This document shows, one piece after another, positions 44,916 through 53,458 of a stretch of 54,893 bases of DNA. Origin of the DNA: Nevskia sp. Lineage in GTDB: Bacteria > Pseudomonadota > Gammaproteobacteria > Nevskiales > Nevskiaceae. The position numbers and the translations under genes were made by a program. Position 1 is the first letter of the stretch. Each line of letters begins with the position of its first letter. The stretch covers positions 1-54,893 of the forward strand of contig JADHNH010000010.1 of NCBI GenBank assembly GCA_016779605.1. Reading direction: 5' to 3'. The notes under the pieces are model-generated. The model was not told where the DNA came from and searched no databases. It saw only the letters and a list, made by a program, of their open reading frames with translations.

Positions 44916-46610
44916 TCATCCGGCGCGCAGCTCGGGGAAATCCTCGTCGCGGTATTCGTGCGCGCCGCGCTGGCCGGCGGCGACGCGCTCGGCCTCGCCG
45001 CGGCGCAGCTCGGCGCGGCGGATCTTGCCGGAGATGGTCTTGGGCAGCTCGGCGAACTCCAGCCGGCGGATGCGCTTGTACGGCGCCAGCCGCTCGCGCG
45101 TGAAGCGGAATAGCGACAACGCGACTTCCGCCGAAGGCTCCAGTCCCGGCCGCAGGATCACGAAGGCCTTGGGCACGCACAGCTTCTTCGGGTCCGGGCT
45201 TTCCACCACCGCAGCCTCGGCCACGGCGTCGTGCTCGACCAGCACGCTTTCCAGCTCGAACGGGCTGATGCGGTAGTCCGAGCTCTTGAACACGTCGTCG
45301 CTGCGGCCGACGAACCAGAAATAGCCGTCGGCGTCGCGCGTGGCCACGTCGGAGGTGCCGTAGTGGCTGCCGCCCAGCGCCGCCCGGGTGCGCTCGGCGC
45401 TGTCGGCGTAGCCGGCCATCAGGCCGGCCGGCCGCTCGGCCAGCACAATGGAGACCTCGCCCTCGCGCGCCTCCGCGCCTTCGGGGTCCAGCAGCACCGC
45501 GCGGTAGCCCGGCAGCGGCCGCCCCATCGAGCCCGACTTCACCGGCTGGCCCGGCGTGCAGCCCAGCATGGCGGTGGACTCGGTCTGGCCGTAGCCTTCG
45601 CGCACGGTCAGGCCCCAGGCCTTGCCGACCTGCTCGATCACTTCCGGGTTGAGCGGCTCGCCGGCGCTCACCACCTCGCGCAGCTTGATCGGGAATCGCG
45701 CCAGGTCCTGCAGGATCAGCGCACGCCAGGCGGTCGGCGGCGCGCACAGGGTGGTGACGCCGTGCTCCACCATCGCCCGCAGGGTGTTGGCGGCGTCGAA
45801 GCGCGGCTGGTTGAAAATGAACACGGTGGCGCCGGCGCTCCACGGCGCAAACAGGCAGCTCCAGGCGTGCTTGGCCCAGCCCGGCGAGCTGATGTTGAAA
45901 TGCAGGTCGCCCGGCCGCAGGCCGATCCAGTACATCGTCGACAGGTGACCCAGCGGATAGCTGCGCTGCGTATGCAGCACCATCTTCGGCTTGCTGGTGG
46001 TGCCGGAGGTGAAATACAGCAGCAGCGGATCGCCCGCCAGGGTCGGGCCGTCTGCGGAGAATTCCGCCGGCGCGGCGCCGGCTTCGGCGTAGTCGATCCA
46101 GCCGGGCACCGCGCCGCCGACCGCGATGCGGGTCAGCGTGCCGGCGAACGGCGCGAAGCGCGGCGCGCCCTCGGCGTCGGTGACGACGTGGGCGATGCCG
46201 CCGCGCTCGATGCGGTCGGCGAGGTCCGCCCCGGTCAGCATGGTGGTGGCCGGGCTCAGCACGGCGCCCAGCTTGATGCCCGCGAGCATCAGCTCCCACA
46301 GCGCCGCCACGTTGGGTAGCATCACCAGCACGCGATCGCCGCGCTTGACGCCGTGCCGGCGCAGGAAATTGGCGACCTGGGCGGAACGCGCGCTCAACTG
46401 CGCGAAGCTGTAGCGCTGCGTCGGCTCGCCGTCCGCGGCGATCACCAGCGCCGGCTGCGGATTGCCGCGCGCAAAAGCATCGAAATAGTCCAGCGCCCAG
46501 TTGAAGCGCGCAAGCTGGGGCCAGCGGAAACCGGCATACGCGGCCTGGTAATCGTCGCGGTGGCGCAGCAGGAAATCGCGCGCCTGCAGGAATTCGTCGT
46601 GCGGAGTCAT
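44916..46610 (-). CDS. Acyl-CoA synthetase (AMP-forming, ACSM/medium-chain-like)
   Basis: An ANL-superfamily ligase of 564 residues that activates a carboxylic acid to acyl-CoA with ATP. Motifs are the P-loop YFTSGTTSKPKMV, the acyl pocket region SSPGWAKHAWSCLF, GYGQTE, the hinge DVFKSSDYRISPFELES and the C-terminal lysine in KTISGKIRR. The SSPGWAKHAW and SDDVFKSSDYRI patterns resemble the ACSM and acetyl/medium-chain group. The ATG at 46610 is taken; MHNTR at 46625 is an alternative. It is in the same orientation as the StyC-like gene and the second synthetase. Confidence 0.9.
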   Translation of the reverse strand: MTPHDEFLQARDFLLRHRDDYQAAYAGFRWPQLARFNWALDYFDAFARGNPQPALVIAADGEPTQRYSFAQLSARSAQVANFLRRHGVKRGDRVLVMLPNVAALWELMLAGIKLGAVLSPATTMLTGADLADRIERGGIAHVVTDAEGAPRFAPFAGTLTRIAVGGAVPGWIDYAEAGAAPAEFSADGPTLAGDPLLLYFTSGTTSKPKMVLHTQRSYPLGHLSTMYWIGLRPGDLHFNISSPGWAKHAWSCLFAPWSAGATVFIFNQPRFDAANTLRAMVEHGVTTLCAPPTAWRALILQDLARFPIKLREVVSAGEPLNPEVIEQVGKAWGLTVREGYGQTESTAMLGCTPGQPVKSGSMGRPLPGYRAVLLDPEGAEAREGEVSIVLAERPAGLMAGYADSAERTRAALGGSHYGTSDVATRDADGYFWFVGRSDDVFKSSDYRISPFELESVLVEHDAVAEAAVVESPDPKKLCVPKAFVILRPGLEPSAEVALSLFRFTRERLAPYKRIRRLEFAELPKTISGKIRRAELRRGEAERVAAGQRGAHEYRDEDFPELRAG

Positions 46611-46675
46611 GCGCGTATTGTGCATCAGGCCACGCGCAGCCGGAGCGTTCTCCGGCGGCGCGGTCGTGCGGCTGA

Positions 46676-47152
46676 TCAGCCGCGGCCGGAAAACGCCTTG
46701 CGCGCGATCACCGCCATCGCCGCCAGCGCCAGCACCGCGAACAGCAGCGCGGGCACGAAGCCGATCACCGCTGCGAGGTTGCTTTCGCCGAAGCGATTGG
46801 GGCCCAGGCTGAGCGCGCGGTTGGGCGCAAACAGCGCGGCCCAGTAGAACACCGTATTGGCCCAGCCGGTGCCGACGAACAGCCAGCCCAGGCGCGCGGC
46901 GGCGCGTCCGGAAAATTCCAGGCCCGGCAGCACCAGGGCCAGCGCGATCACCAGCAGGCTGTTGAGGATGCCGCCGACGTGGGCGCGCGCCCAGGCGGGC
47001 GTGTTGCCCGGGATGGCGAACTCGGTGATGTGCCCCGGCACCAGCTCGATGCCGCCGAGCAGGCTCAGCATTAAGCCCACGCCCGCGCACATCGCCACGA
47101 CCATCACCAGCGCGGCATGCCCCACCATGGTCTTCTGCAGCGGATTGAACAC
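46676..47152 (-). CDS. Styrene-oxide isomerase (StyC)-like membrane protein
   Basis: A four-helix membrane protein of 158 residues. From GTG 47152 it aligns without N-terminal gap to StyC as recalled (MFNPLQKTMVGH against MLHAFERKMAGH). It keeps EFAIPGNTPAWARAH, LFAPNRALSLGPNRFG and the gene-wide layout. The residues I associate with StyC function fall at the same numbers: H58 (heme ligand), N64 and Y103 are kept, but D95 is replaced by T95. StyC isomerises styrene oxide to phenylacetaldehyde. It lies between two acyl-CoA synthetase genes. The StyC comparison is from memory, and the substrate is unknown. Confidence 0.72.
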   Translation of the reverse strand: MFNPLQKTMVGHAALVMVVAMCAGVGLMLSLLGGIELVPGHITEFAIPGNTPAWARAHVGGILNSLLVIALALVLPGLEFSGRAAARLGWLFVGTGWANTVFYWAALFAPNRALSLGPNRFGESNLAAVIGFVPALLFAVLALAAMAVIARKAFSGRG

Positions 47153-47203
47153 CGGCCTTCCCCCTTTCAACGTTTGTAGCCGCCCGCCGCGCCGGCGCCT
47201 GGT

Positions 47204-48775
47204 TCAGCCGATGGCGCGCTCGCGGTCCTGCCAGTAGCGCTCGCGCACGGCGCGCTTGAGTATCTTGCCGGTGGCGGTCATCGGCAGGATCTCGGCGAAC
47301 TCGATCGCCTTGGGCACCTTGTAGCCGGCGATGTGCGCGCGGCAATGGGCGATGAGTTCCTCGGCGGTGACCGCCGCGCCGGCCGCCAGCACCACCACCG
47401 CGGTGACCTTTTCGCCCCAGCGCGGATCCGGCGTGCCCACCACCGCCGACATCTTCACCGCCGGGTGTTTCTGCAGGGCCTGCTCGACCTCGGCCGAGTA
47501 CACGTTCTCGCCGCCGGTGACGATCATGTCCTTGACCCGGTCGATGATGTAGTAGAGCCCCTCGGCGTCGCGGAAGCCGGCGTCGCCGCTGCGGTACCAG
47601 CCGTCCTGCAGCACCGCCGCGGTGGCTTCCGGCTGCTTCCAGTAGCCTTCGAACAGCGAGGGCGAGCGGATCAGGAACTCGCCGGTGGCGCCGGGCGGCA
47701 CCTCGTTGCCGGCGCCGTCGACGATCTTGATCTCGATCAGCGGCAGCGGCGTGCCGCAGGAGCGCAGCCGCGCCTCGTTGTCCGGGTCGTGCTGCTCCGG
47801 CCGCAGCAGGGTGGCGGCGCCGGAGGTCTCGGTGGCGCCGTAGAACTGCATGAACCGGCACTTCATCTCGCGCATCGCGCGCTTGAGCAGCTGCGAGCCG
47901 ATCGGCGCGCCGGCGTACATCACCAGCCGCAGCGAGGAGAAGTCCGTGGCGGACGCGGCCGGGTGGTCCAGCAGCATCTGGATGGCGGTGGGCACCAGCG
48001 GGCAGATGGTGGGCCGGTCGCGCTGGATGATCTCCAGCAGGCGCCCGGCGTCCATCGCCGCCAGGATCGACACCGTGCAGCCGTTGTACAGGCCCTGCAG
48101 CGACAGGCCGGTGCCGACCAGGTGGAAGTTCGGCATGATCATCATGATCACGTCGTCGGCGCGCCACTGCAGCGCCGGCTCCATGTGCTCGCACAGGCGC
48201 ATGTACGACAGGCCCAGGTGGCTGATCTGCACGCCCTTGGGCCGGCCGGTGGTGCCCGAGGTGTAGATCAGCAGCGCGGTGGCGCGCGGCGCGGCTTCCA
48301 CCCGCGGGTCGGCCTGCCCGGCCGCGCCCAGGTGCGCCGGCAGCGCGTCGGCGGCGTCCGCCGTGGAGTCGAACACGACGATCTCGAAGCGATGGGCGCA
48401 GCGCGCCTGCACCGCCTGCAGGGTCTGGGCGAACTCGCGGTCCACCAGCACCAGCGGGCACTGCGCGTCGTCGACGATCGCCACCAGCTCCGGCACCGAC
48501 AGCCGCCAGTTGAACGGCGCGATGGCGCAGCCGGCCTTGTTGGCGCCGAACAGCGCCACGAAGTATTCGATGGAGTTCTTGCCGGCGAAGCCGATGTTGC
48601 TGCCCGGGGCGATGCCGCGGGCGGCGATGCCGGCACCCACGCCGCTGCTGGCGCGGTCCAGGCCGGCGAAGCTCAGCGCCCGGCGCGGCTCGACCAGGGC
48701 TTTCTTCGCCGGCGCGTGGCGGGCGTGGTAGCGGGCAATGTCCGCGATGTTCCGGATATCGGCGTAAAGCCACAT
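47204..48775 (-). CDS. Acyl-CoA synthetase (AMP-forming, FadD/CaiC-like)
   Basis: An AMP-forming ligase of 523 residues. It has the P-loop IYTSGTTGRPKGVQ, the motif FYGATETSGAA, the hinge GWYRSGDAGF and DRVKDMIVTGGENVYSAEVE, and the catalytic lysine in MTATGKILKR. It lies upstream of the StyC-like gene and downstream of the enoyl-CoA hydratase gene on the same strand. It may activate the ring-derived or side-chain acid for beta-oxidation. The acid type cannot be told. Confidence 0.9.
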   Translation of the reverse strand: MWLYADIRNIADIARYHARHAPAKKALVEPRRALSFAGLDRASSGVGAGIAARGIAPGSNIGFAGKNSIEYFVALFGANKAGCAIAPFNWRLSVPELVAIVDDAQCPLVLVDREFAQTLQAVQARCAHRFEIVVFDSTADAADALPAHLGAAGQADPRVEAAPRATALLIYTSGTTGRPKGVQISHLGLSYMRLCEHMEPALQWRADDVIMMIMPNFHLVGTGLSLQGLYNGCTVSILAAMDAGRLLEIIQRDRPTICPLVPTAIQMLLDHPAASATDFSSLRLVMYAGAPIGSQLLKRAMREMKCRFMQFYGATETSGAATLLRPEQHDPDNEARLRSCGTPLPLIEIKIVDGAGNEVPPGATGEFLIRSPSLFEGYWKQPEATAAVLQDGWYRSGDAGFRDAEGLYYIIDRVKDMIVTGGENVYSAEVEQALQKHPAVKMSAVVGTPDPRWGEKVTAVVVLAAGAAVTAEELIAHCRAHIAGYKVPKAIEFAEILPMTATGKILKRAVRERYWQDRERAIG

Positions 48776-48822
48776 GGGCAGGGTGTCCGTTCTGGCTCGC
48801 GGTCAAAGACCGCGCAACGTAA

Positions 48823-49611
48823 TTATTCGCCGCGGAACCGCGGCCGGCGCTTCTCCACGAAAGCCGTGATCCCCTCGCGCGCATCCTGGCTCGCCGCCAC
48901 CCGCGCCAGCGCCTGCGCCTCCTCCTCCAGCTGCGACTCCAGCTCGCGCCCCAGCGAGCGCGCCAGCAGGCGGCGGATCTCGCCGTAGGCGCGCGTCGGG
49001 CCCTGGCTCAGGCGCAGCGCCGCCTTTTCCGCCTCGGCCACCACCGTCTCGTCGTCCAGCACCTGGTCCACCAGGCCGGCCTGGCCGGCCTGCTCGGCGG
49101 TGAGCATCTCGCCCAGGATCAGGAAGCGGCGCGCGCGCGCGATGCCCATGCGCGAGGCCAGCGCGAACGAGGAGCCGGCGTCGCAGCTGTAGCCGATCTG
49201 CGAATAGGCCGCGCCCAGCATGGCCGAGCGCGCGCAGTACACCAGGTCGCAGGAGGCGACCAGCGCCACCGCGCCGCCGGCGGCGGTGCCGTGCACGGCG
49301 CAGACGATCGGCGCGTTCATGCGCGCCAGCCGCGCCAGGCCGACGTGCAGGTCCGCGGTCCATTCCTTGATCAGGCGCGGCAGCTCGTCGAGGTTGCGCG
49401 AGAACATGCGCACGTCGCCGCCCACGCTGAAGAACTTGCCGTTGGCGCGCAGCAGCACCGCGCGCACGTCGGCGCGGCTGGACAGCTCGTTGGCCGCCAG
49501 CTTGATGTCCTGGCAGAAGCGCGCGTTGAACGGGTTGCCTTCCTGCGGCTGGTTCAGCGTCAGCCGCGCCAGGCCGTCGGCAACCGTCAGCTCGATCGAT
49601 TCATACGCCAT
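48823..49611 (-). CDS. Enoyl-CoA hydratase/isomerase
   Basis: A crotonase-fold protein of 262 residues. It has the oxyanion segments NGKFFSVGGDVRMF and VHGTAAGGAVALVASCDLVYC. The usual catalytic glutamates are not obvious at AAYSQIGYSCDAGSS, where members with isomerase or other activities often differ, so the exact reaction is uncertain. The start at 49611 follows the family N-terminus MAYESIELTVADGLARLTLN. It is flanked by acyl-CoA synthetase and membrane-hydroxylase genes. Confidence 0.87.
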   Translation of the reverse strand: MAYESIELTVADGLARLTLNQPQEGNPFNARFCQDIKLAANELSSRADVRAVLLRANGKFFSVGGDVRMFSRNLDELPRLIKEWTADLHVGLARLARMNAPIVCAVHGTAAGGAVALVASCDLVYCARSAMLGAAYSQIGYSCDAGSSFALASRMGIARARRFLILGEMLTAEQAGQAGLVDQVLDDETVVAEAEKAALRLSQGPTRAYGEIRRLLARSLGRELESQLEEEAQALARVAASQDAREGITAFVEKRRPRFRGE

Positions 49612-49622
49612 CGTGTTCTCCG

Positions 49623-50744
49623 CTAGATTCCGGCCGTGGCCGTGTTGGCTGGCACCGCCTGGCCTTCGCCCAGCCAGTCTTCCCAGCCGGCCGCGCGGTT
49701 CTGCGCGCGCGCCAGCTCGCGCTCCTGCGGCGTGGCCCACTCGAAATCCCACTTGCGCAGCGCCGGCTTGGCGATCAGGTTCTGCCACAGCGGCGGCACC
49801 AGCGCCGCCAGGAAGCACACGAACACGCTGGGCATCCAGATCGCCGGCTTGTGCGGCTCGAGCTTGTAGAACGGCTGGTAGCTGTTCTGGTGGTGGTCGG
49901 CGTGGTTGGTGATCTCGAACGCCACCCGCCGCGACAGCGGGTTCAGGTGGTTCCAGACGTGGCGGCGCCCGATCGGCGCACCTTCCACCCGGATCAGGCC
50001 GTAGTGCTGGAAGTAGTTGAAGGTTTCCACCCAGAAGCGCGCCAGCAGCATGGCGCACAGGGCGAAGACCACGCCCTTCCAGCCGCCGATGGCGAAGATC
50101 AGGCACTGGAACAGGATCTGCGCGGCGATCGCGCGCCACATGCGGTGGCGGATGTCGAGCGGGCTCAAGCCCTTCTTGCGCAGCGCGTCGGCTTCCTTGC
50201 GGAACGCGTACAGGGTGCTCTCCACCACCGCGCGCGGCGTGAAGGTGTACAGCGACGCGCCGCGCGGCGCGGTGTCGCCATCCTTGGGCGTGCACACGTC
50301 GATGTGGTGACCGACCACATGGCCGATGTCGCGGGTGCAGTCCAGGATGCACAGGTGGCCGTAGTGGCCCACCGTGCGCGGCAGCCAGTGGCGCATGTGG
50401 TAGAGCTCGTGCGCCGCCGGGATCAGCGGGATCACCGACATCCAGCCGCAGCTCAGCACGCCGCCGGCGAGCTGCCACGGCGTCATTCCGCCCTGCGCGA
50501 TGCGCCAGGCGAACAGCGGGTACAGCAGCAGCGGGCCGAGCGTGGAGATCCACACCGGGATGTTGGCCCAGAAGGCGCTGTTGATGCGGCGCACGCTGAA
50601 GTCGCGCGGGAAGCAGGAATCCAGGATGGCCAGCCCGGGAAACGTAGCGATGCCCAGCCAGATCCAGTCGCCGCCGAGCAGGAACCCGGCGTAGGCGACG
50701 GCGAGCACCGCCACCGGCGCGTAATACTTCAGGTAATCGCTCAT
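49623..50744 (-). CDS. AlkB/XylM-type membrane hydroxylase
   Basis: A multi-pass di-iron membrane enzyme of 373 residues of the fatty-acid-desaturase superfamily. The histidine boxes are H112-ELYH-MRH119, H142...GHH at 146-147, NYFQHYG (243-249) and NHADHH (280-285), which match alkane 1-monooxygenase (AlkB) and XylM. It should hydroxylate an alkyl or methyl group at the membrane. No rubredoxin gene is near; the reductase at 34295 and the Rieske ferredoxin at 38425 are the only electron donors seen. ATG 50744 has ggaggagg 8 nt upstream. Confidence 0.87.
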   Translation of the reverse strand: MSDYLKYYAPVAVLAVAYAGFLLGGDWIWLGIATFPGLAILDSCFPRDFSVRRINSAFWANIPVWISTLGPLLLYPLFAWRIAQGGMTPWQLAGGVLSCGWMSVIPLIPAAHELYHMRHWLPRTVGHYGHLCILDCTRDIGHVVGHHIDVCTPKDGDTAPRGASLYTFTPRAVVESTLYAFRKEADALRKKGLSPLDIRHRMWRAIAAQILFQCLIFAIGGWKGVVFALCAMLLARFWVETFNYFQHYGLIRVEGAPIGRRHVWNHLNPLSRRVAFEITNHADHHQNSYQPFYKLEPHKPAIWMPSVFVCFLAALVPPLWQNLIAKPALRKWDFEWATPQERELARAQNRAAGWEDWLGEGQAVPANTATAGI

Positions 50745-50794
50745 GCCGCGCACCTCCTCCATTGAGCTTGATTGCGGCAGCCGCCGGGCGGCCC

Positions 50795-52024
50795 CTAGGC
50801 CGCCGCCGCGCTTCCTGCGGGCCCGCCTTCGGGCTTGGACCTGGTGCCCGGTATCGGCCGCACCGCCGCATCCGGGCGCACGCCGCGCACCAGCGAGCGG
50901 CCGATGATGTGCTTCATCACTTCCACCGAACCGCCGGCGATCTTGGTGATGCGCGCATCGGCGTAGGCACGCGCGACCGGGTATTCCCACATGTAGCCCC
51001 AGCCGCCGAACAGCTGCAGGCACTCGTCCACCACCTTGCAATGCATCGTCGTCAGCGACAGCTTGGCCATCGCCGCGTCGATCTCGTCGAGCTTGCCTTC
51101 CATGAAGCGCTCGATGCAGTGGTCGGTGAACACCCGGCCCAGGGTCGCCTCGGTCTTGAGCTCGGCCAGCTTGAACTGGGTGTTCTGGAAATCGGCGATG
51201 GTATGGCCGAAGGCCTTGCGCTGCGCGGTGTATTCCACCGTGTAGTCGATAACCGTCTCGGCCACCGTCGCCGAGCGGATCGCCTGCGCCAGGCGCTCCT
51301 GCGCCAGCTGCTTCATCATCACCGCGAAGCCCTGCCCTTCGCCGCCCAGCATGGCCGAGGCCGGCACGCGCAGGTCCTCGAAGAACAGCTCGGAGGTGTC
51401 CTGCGCCTTCATGCCCAGCTTGTGCAGGTTGCGGCCGCGCTTGAAGCCCGGCAGGCTGGTGTCGACCAGGAACAGGGTGATGCCCTTGGCGCCTTCGTTG
51501 CCGGCGGTCTTGGTCGCCAGCACCAGCACGTTGCACAGCTGGCCGTTGGAGATGAACACCTTCTGGCCGTTGATGACGTAATCGTCGCCGTCGCGCACCG
51601 CGCGGGTGCGGATGTTCTTGAGATCCGAGCCGGCGTGCGGCTCGGTCATGCCCAGCGAACCGATCGCCTCGCCGGTGACCATCTTCGGCAGCCAGTGGCG
51701 CTTCTGCTCCTCGGTGCCGAAGTGCAGGATGTAGCTCGCCACCATGTCGCAATGGACCATGAAGCCCGGCCCGCTGTAGCCGCCGCGCGCCATCTCCTCG
51801 AAGACGACCACGTCGAACAGGTAGTCCAGCCCGAGGCCGCCGTATTCCTCCGGGATCGTGCAGCACAACATGCCGGCGGCGCCGGCCTTCAGCCACAGCT
51901 CGCGCGGCACCTGGCCGGCCTCTTCCCACTGCGCGTGGTAGGGGGCGATTTCCTTCTCGATGAATTTGCGCACCGCGCTGCGGAACAGCTCGTGCTCCTC
52001 GCGGAACAGCCGACGCTCGAACAT
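50795..52024 (-). CDS. Acyl-CoA dehydrogenase
   Basis: A flavin acyl-CoA dehydrogenase of 409 residues that introduces an alpha-beta double bond. Motifs are SLGMTEPHAGSDLKNI, INGQKVFISNGQLCNV, the FAD-binding LQLFGGWGYMWEYPVARAYADAR and KIAGGSVEVMKHIIGR, where the usual catalytic Glu region lies. The N-terminal LFREEHELFRSAVRKF is canonical. Its promoter carries the operator-like palindrome at 52053-52072. It is 50 bp upstream of the membrane-hydroxylase gene and probably co-transcribed with it. Confidence 0.9.
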   Translation of the reverse strand: MFERRLFREEHELFRSAVRKFIEKEIAPYHAQWEEAGQVPRELWLKAGAAGMLCCTIPEEYGGLGLDYLFDVVVFEEMARGGYSGPGFMVHCDMVASYILHFGTEEQKRHWLPKMVTGEAIGSLGMTEPHAGSDLKNIRTRAVRDGDDYVINGQKVFISNGQLCNVLVLATKTAGNEGAKGITLFLVDTSLPGFKRGRNLHKLGMKAQDTSELFFEDLRVPASAMLGGEGQGFAVMMKQLAQERLAQAIRSATVAETVIDYTVEYTAQRKAFGHTIADFQNTQFKLAELKTEATLGRVFTDHCIERFMEGKLDEIDAAMAKLSLTTMHCKVVDECLQLFGGWGYMWEYPVARAYADARITKIAGGSVEVMKHIIGRSLVRGVRPDAAVRPIPGTRSKPEGGPAGSAAAA

Positions 52025-52052
52025 GGATATCCTCGTGACGCTATATCGAAAA

Positions 52053-52081
52053 ATAGTACGCTACAATACTACTGCTGTAAA
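52053..52081 (-). promoter_or_regulatory. Promoter with operator-like palindrome upstream of acyl-CoA dehydrogenase
   Basis: On the minus strand TTTACA (-35, 52076-52081), a 17-bp spacer and TACTAT (-10, 52053-52058) form a good sigma-70 promoter. The predicted start near 52046 leaves a short leader to the ATG at 52024. The spacer and -10 contain ATAGTACGCTACAATACTAC (52053-52072), a TAGTA...TACTA palindrome that shares 17 of 20 positions with the one at 53950-53969. The position suits a repressor. Confidence 0.6.
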
Positions 52082-52127
52082 GGCTGGCCCTCCGGCGGCG
52101 CCCGGCCCGTGCGTCAGCCTATGTTTC

Positions 52128-52270
52128 GAACCCATCTCAAGAACGTAGCGAGCGCAGGCAGTTGGCGCGCCGCCGGAGCGCAGGAACCGGAGCATATATA
52201 CGAATATGTGAGGATTCCGAGCACCGCCGGCGCGCCAAATGCCAAGCGCAGTAGTTTTTGAGATGGGTTC
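52128..52270. repeat. 143-bp foldback element (MITE-like) at an acyl-CoA dehydrogenase stop codon
   Basis: Perfect 13-bp terminal inverted repeats GAACCCATCTCAA (52128-52140) and TTGAGATGGGTTC (52258-52270) enclose an extended imperfect hairpin. An inner arm GGCAGTTGGCGCGCC matches its complement at 14 of 15 positions. The right terminus supplies the last base of the stop codon of the neighbouring gene (TAG, 52270-52272). No ORF or clear target-site duplication was seen. It lies between two acyl-CoA dehydrogenase genes. Confidence 0.65.
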
Positions 52271-53436
52271 TAGTAGGACTTCGGCTGGCCCAGCACCTTC
52301 TCGGCGACGAACGACAGGATCAGCTGCTCGGTGATCGGCGCCAGGCGGGTGATGGTGACTTCGCGCAACAGCCGCTCGACGTGGTATTCCTTGGCGTAGC
52401 CGAAGCCGCCGAAGGTCATCACCGCCTGCAGGCAGGCGTCGTAGCCGGCGCGCGCGCCGAGGAACTTGCCCGAGTTGGCCTCGGCGCCGCAGGGCAGGTC
52501 GTTGTCGTACAGCCAGGCCGCCTTGTTGACCATCAGGAAGGCCGCCTCGAGCTGCATCCACCGCTCCGCCAGCGGGTGCTGGATGCCCTGGTTCATGCCG
52601 ATCGGCCGGCCGAACACCACGCGCTCCTTGGCGTATTCGGAGGCGCGGCGCAGCGCGTCCTGGCCGATGCCGATGGCCTCGGCGCCGATCAGCACGCGCT
52701 CCGGGTTGAGGCTGTGCAGGATGTAGCTGAAGCCCTTGCCCTCCTCGCCGATGCGGTTCTCCTCGGGGATGAACAGGTCGTCGATGAAGATGGCGTTGGA
52801 GTCCACCGCCTTGCGGCCCATCTTCGGGATGCGCTTGACCTCGATGCGGCTGCGGTCCAGGTCGGTGTAGAAGATGGTGATGCCGTCGGTCGGACGCTTG
52901 CAGTCTTCCAGCCTGGTGGTGCGGGTCAGCAGCATGATCTTGTTGGCGACCTGCGCGGTGGAGGTCCAGACTTTTTGTCCGCGCACCTTGTAGCCGCCCG
53001 GCACCTTTTCGGCGAAGGTCTTGATCGCGGTGGAGTTCAGGCCGGCGTCGGGCTCGGTGAAGCCGAAGCAGCACTGCGCCTTGCCGGCCACCAGCGGCGG
53101 GATCCAGCGCTGCTTCTGCTCCGGCGTGCCGAACACCACGATCGGGTGCGGCCCGAACAGGTTGATGTGGACCGTGGAGGCGGCCGCCAGGCCGCCGCCG
53201 TGGCTGGCCACCTCGTGCATCATCACCATCGCCTCGGACACGCCCAGGCCGGAGCCGCCGTATTCCTCCGGCATGGTCAGGCCGAGCCAGCCGCCTTCGG
53301 CCATGGCGCGGTGGAACTCGAAGGGGAACTGCCCGTCCTCGTCGCGGGCCAGCCAGTAGTCGTCGCCGAAGCGCTTCATGATCGAGGCAATGCCGTCGCG
53401 GATCGACTGGTGGTCGGGGTTGACTGCGAAATCCAT
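52270..53436 (-). CDS. Acyl-CoA dehydrogenase
   Basis: A second acyl-CoA dehydrogenase of 388 residues. Visible motifs are CFGFTEPDAGLNST, VRGQKVWTSTAQVANK, MTFGGFGYAKEYHVERL and LAPITEQLILSFVAEKVLG. The TEPDAGLNST segment and APITEQ end place it with broad-range or ring-acid acyl-CoA dehydrogenases. It is 22 bp downstream of the MaoC-like gene and separated from the other dehydrogenase gene by the foldback element, which abuts its stop codon. Confidence 0.9.
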   Translation of the reverse strand: MDFAVNPDHQSIRDGIASIMKRFGDDYWLARDEDGQFPFEFHRAMAEGGWLGLTMPEEYGGSGLGVSEAMVMMHEVASHGGGLAAASTVHINLFGPHPIVVFGTPEQKQRWIPPLVAGKAQCCFGFTEPDAGLNSTAIKTFAEKVPGGYKVRGQKVWTSTAQVANKIMLLTRTTRLEDCKRPTDGITIFYTDLDRSRIEVKRIPKMGRKAVDSNAIFIDDLFIPEENRIGEEGKGFSYILHSLNPERVLIGAEAIGIGQDALRRASEYAKERVVFGRPIGMNQGIQHPLAERWMQLEAAFLMVNKAAWLYDNDLPCGAEANSGKFLGARAGYDACLQAVMTFGGFGYAKEYHVERLLREVTITRLAPITEQLILSFVAEKVLGQPKSY

Positions 53437-53458
53437 TGAACTGCTCCGTTGTGCTGGG

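Noticed and set aside
44916-48884. Single 1322-codon frame that would fuse two ligases on the minus strand
   Set aside because: Only 44916-46610 codes in this frame. The rest is out of frame with the StyC-like gene and the second synthetase, which have their own starts and ribosome sites.
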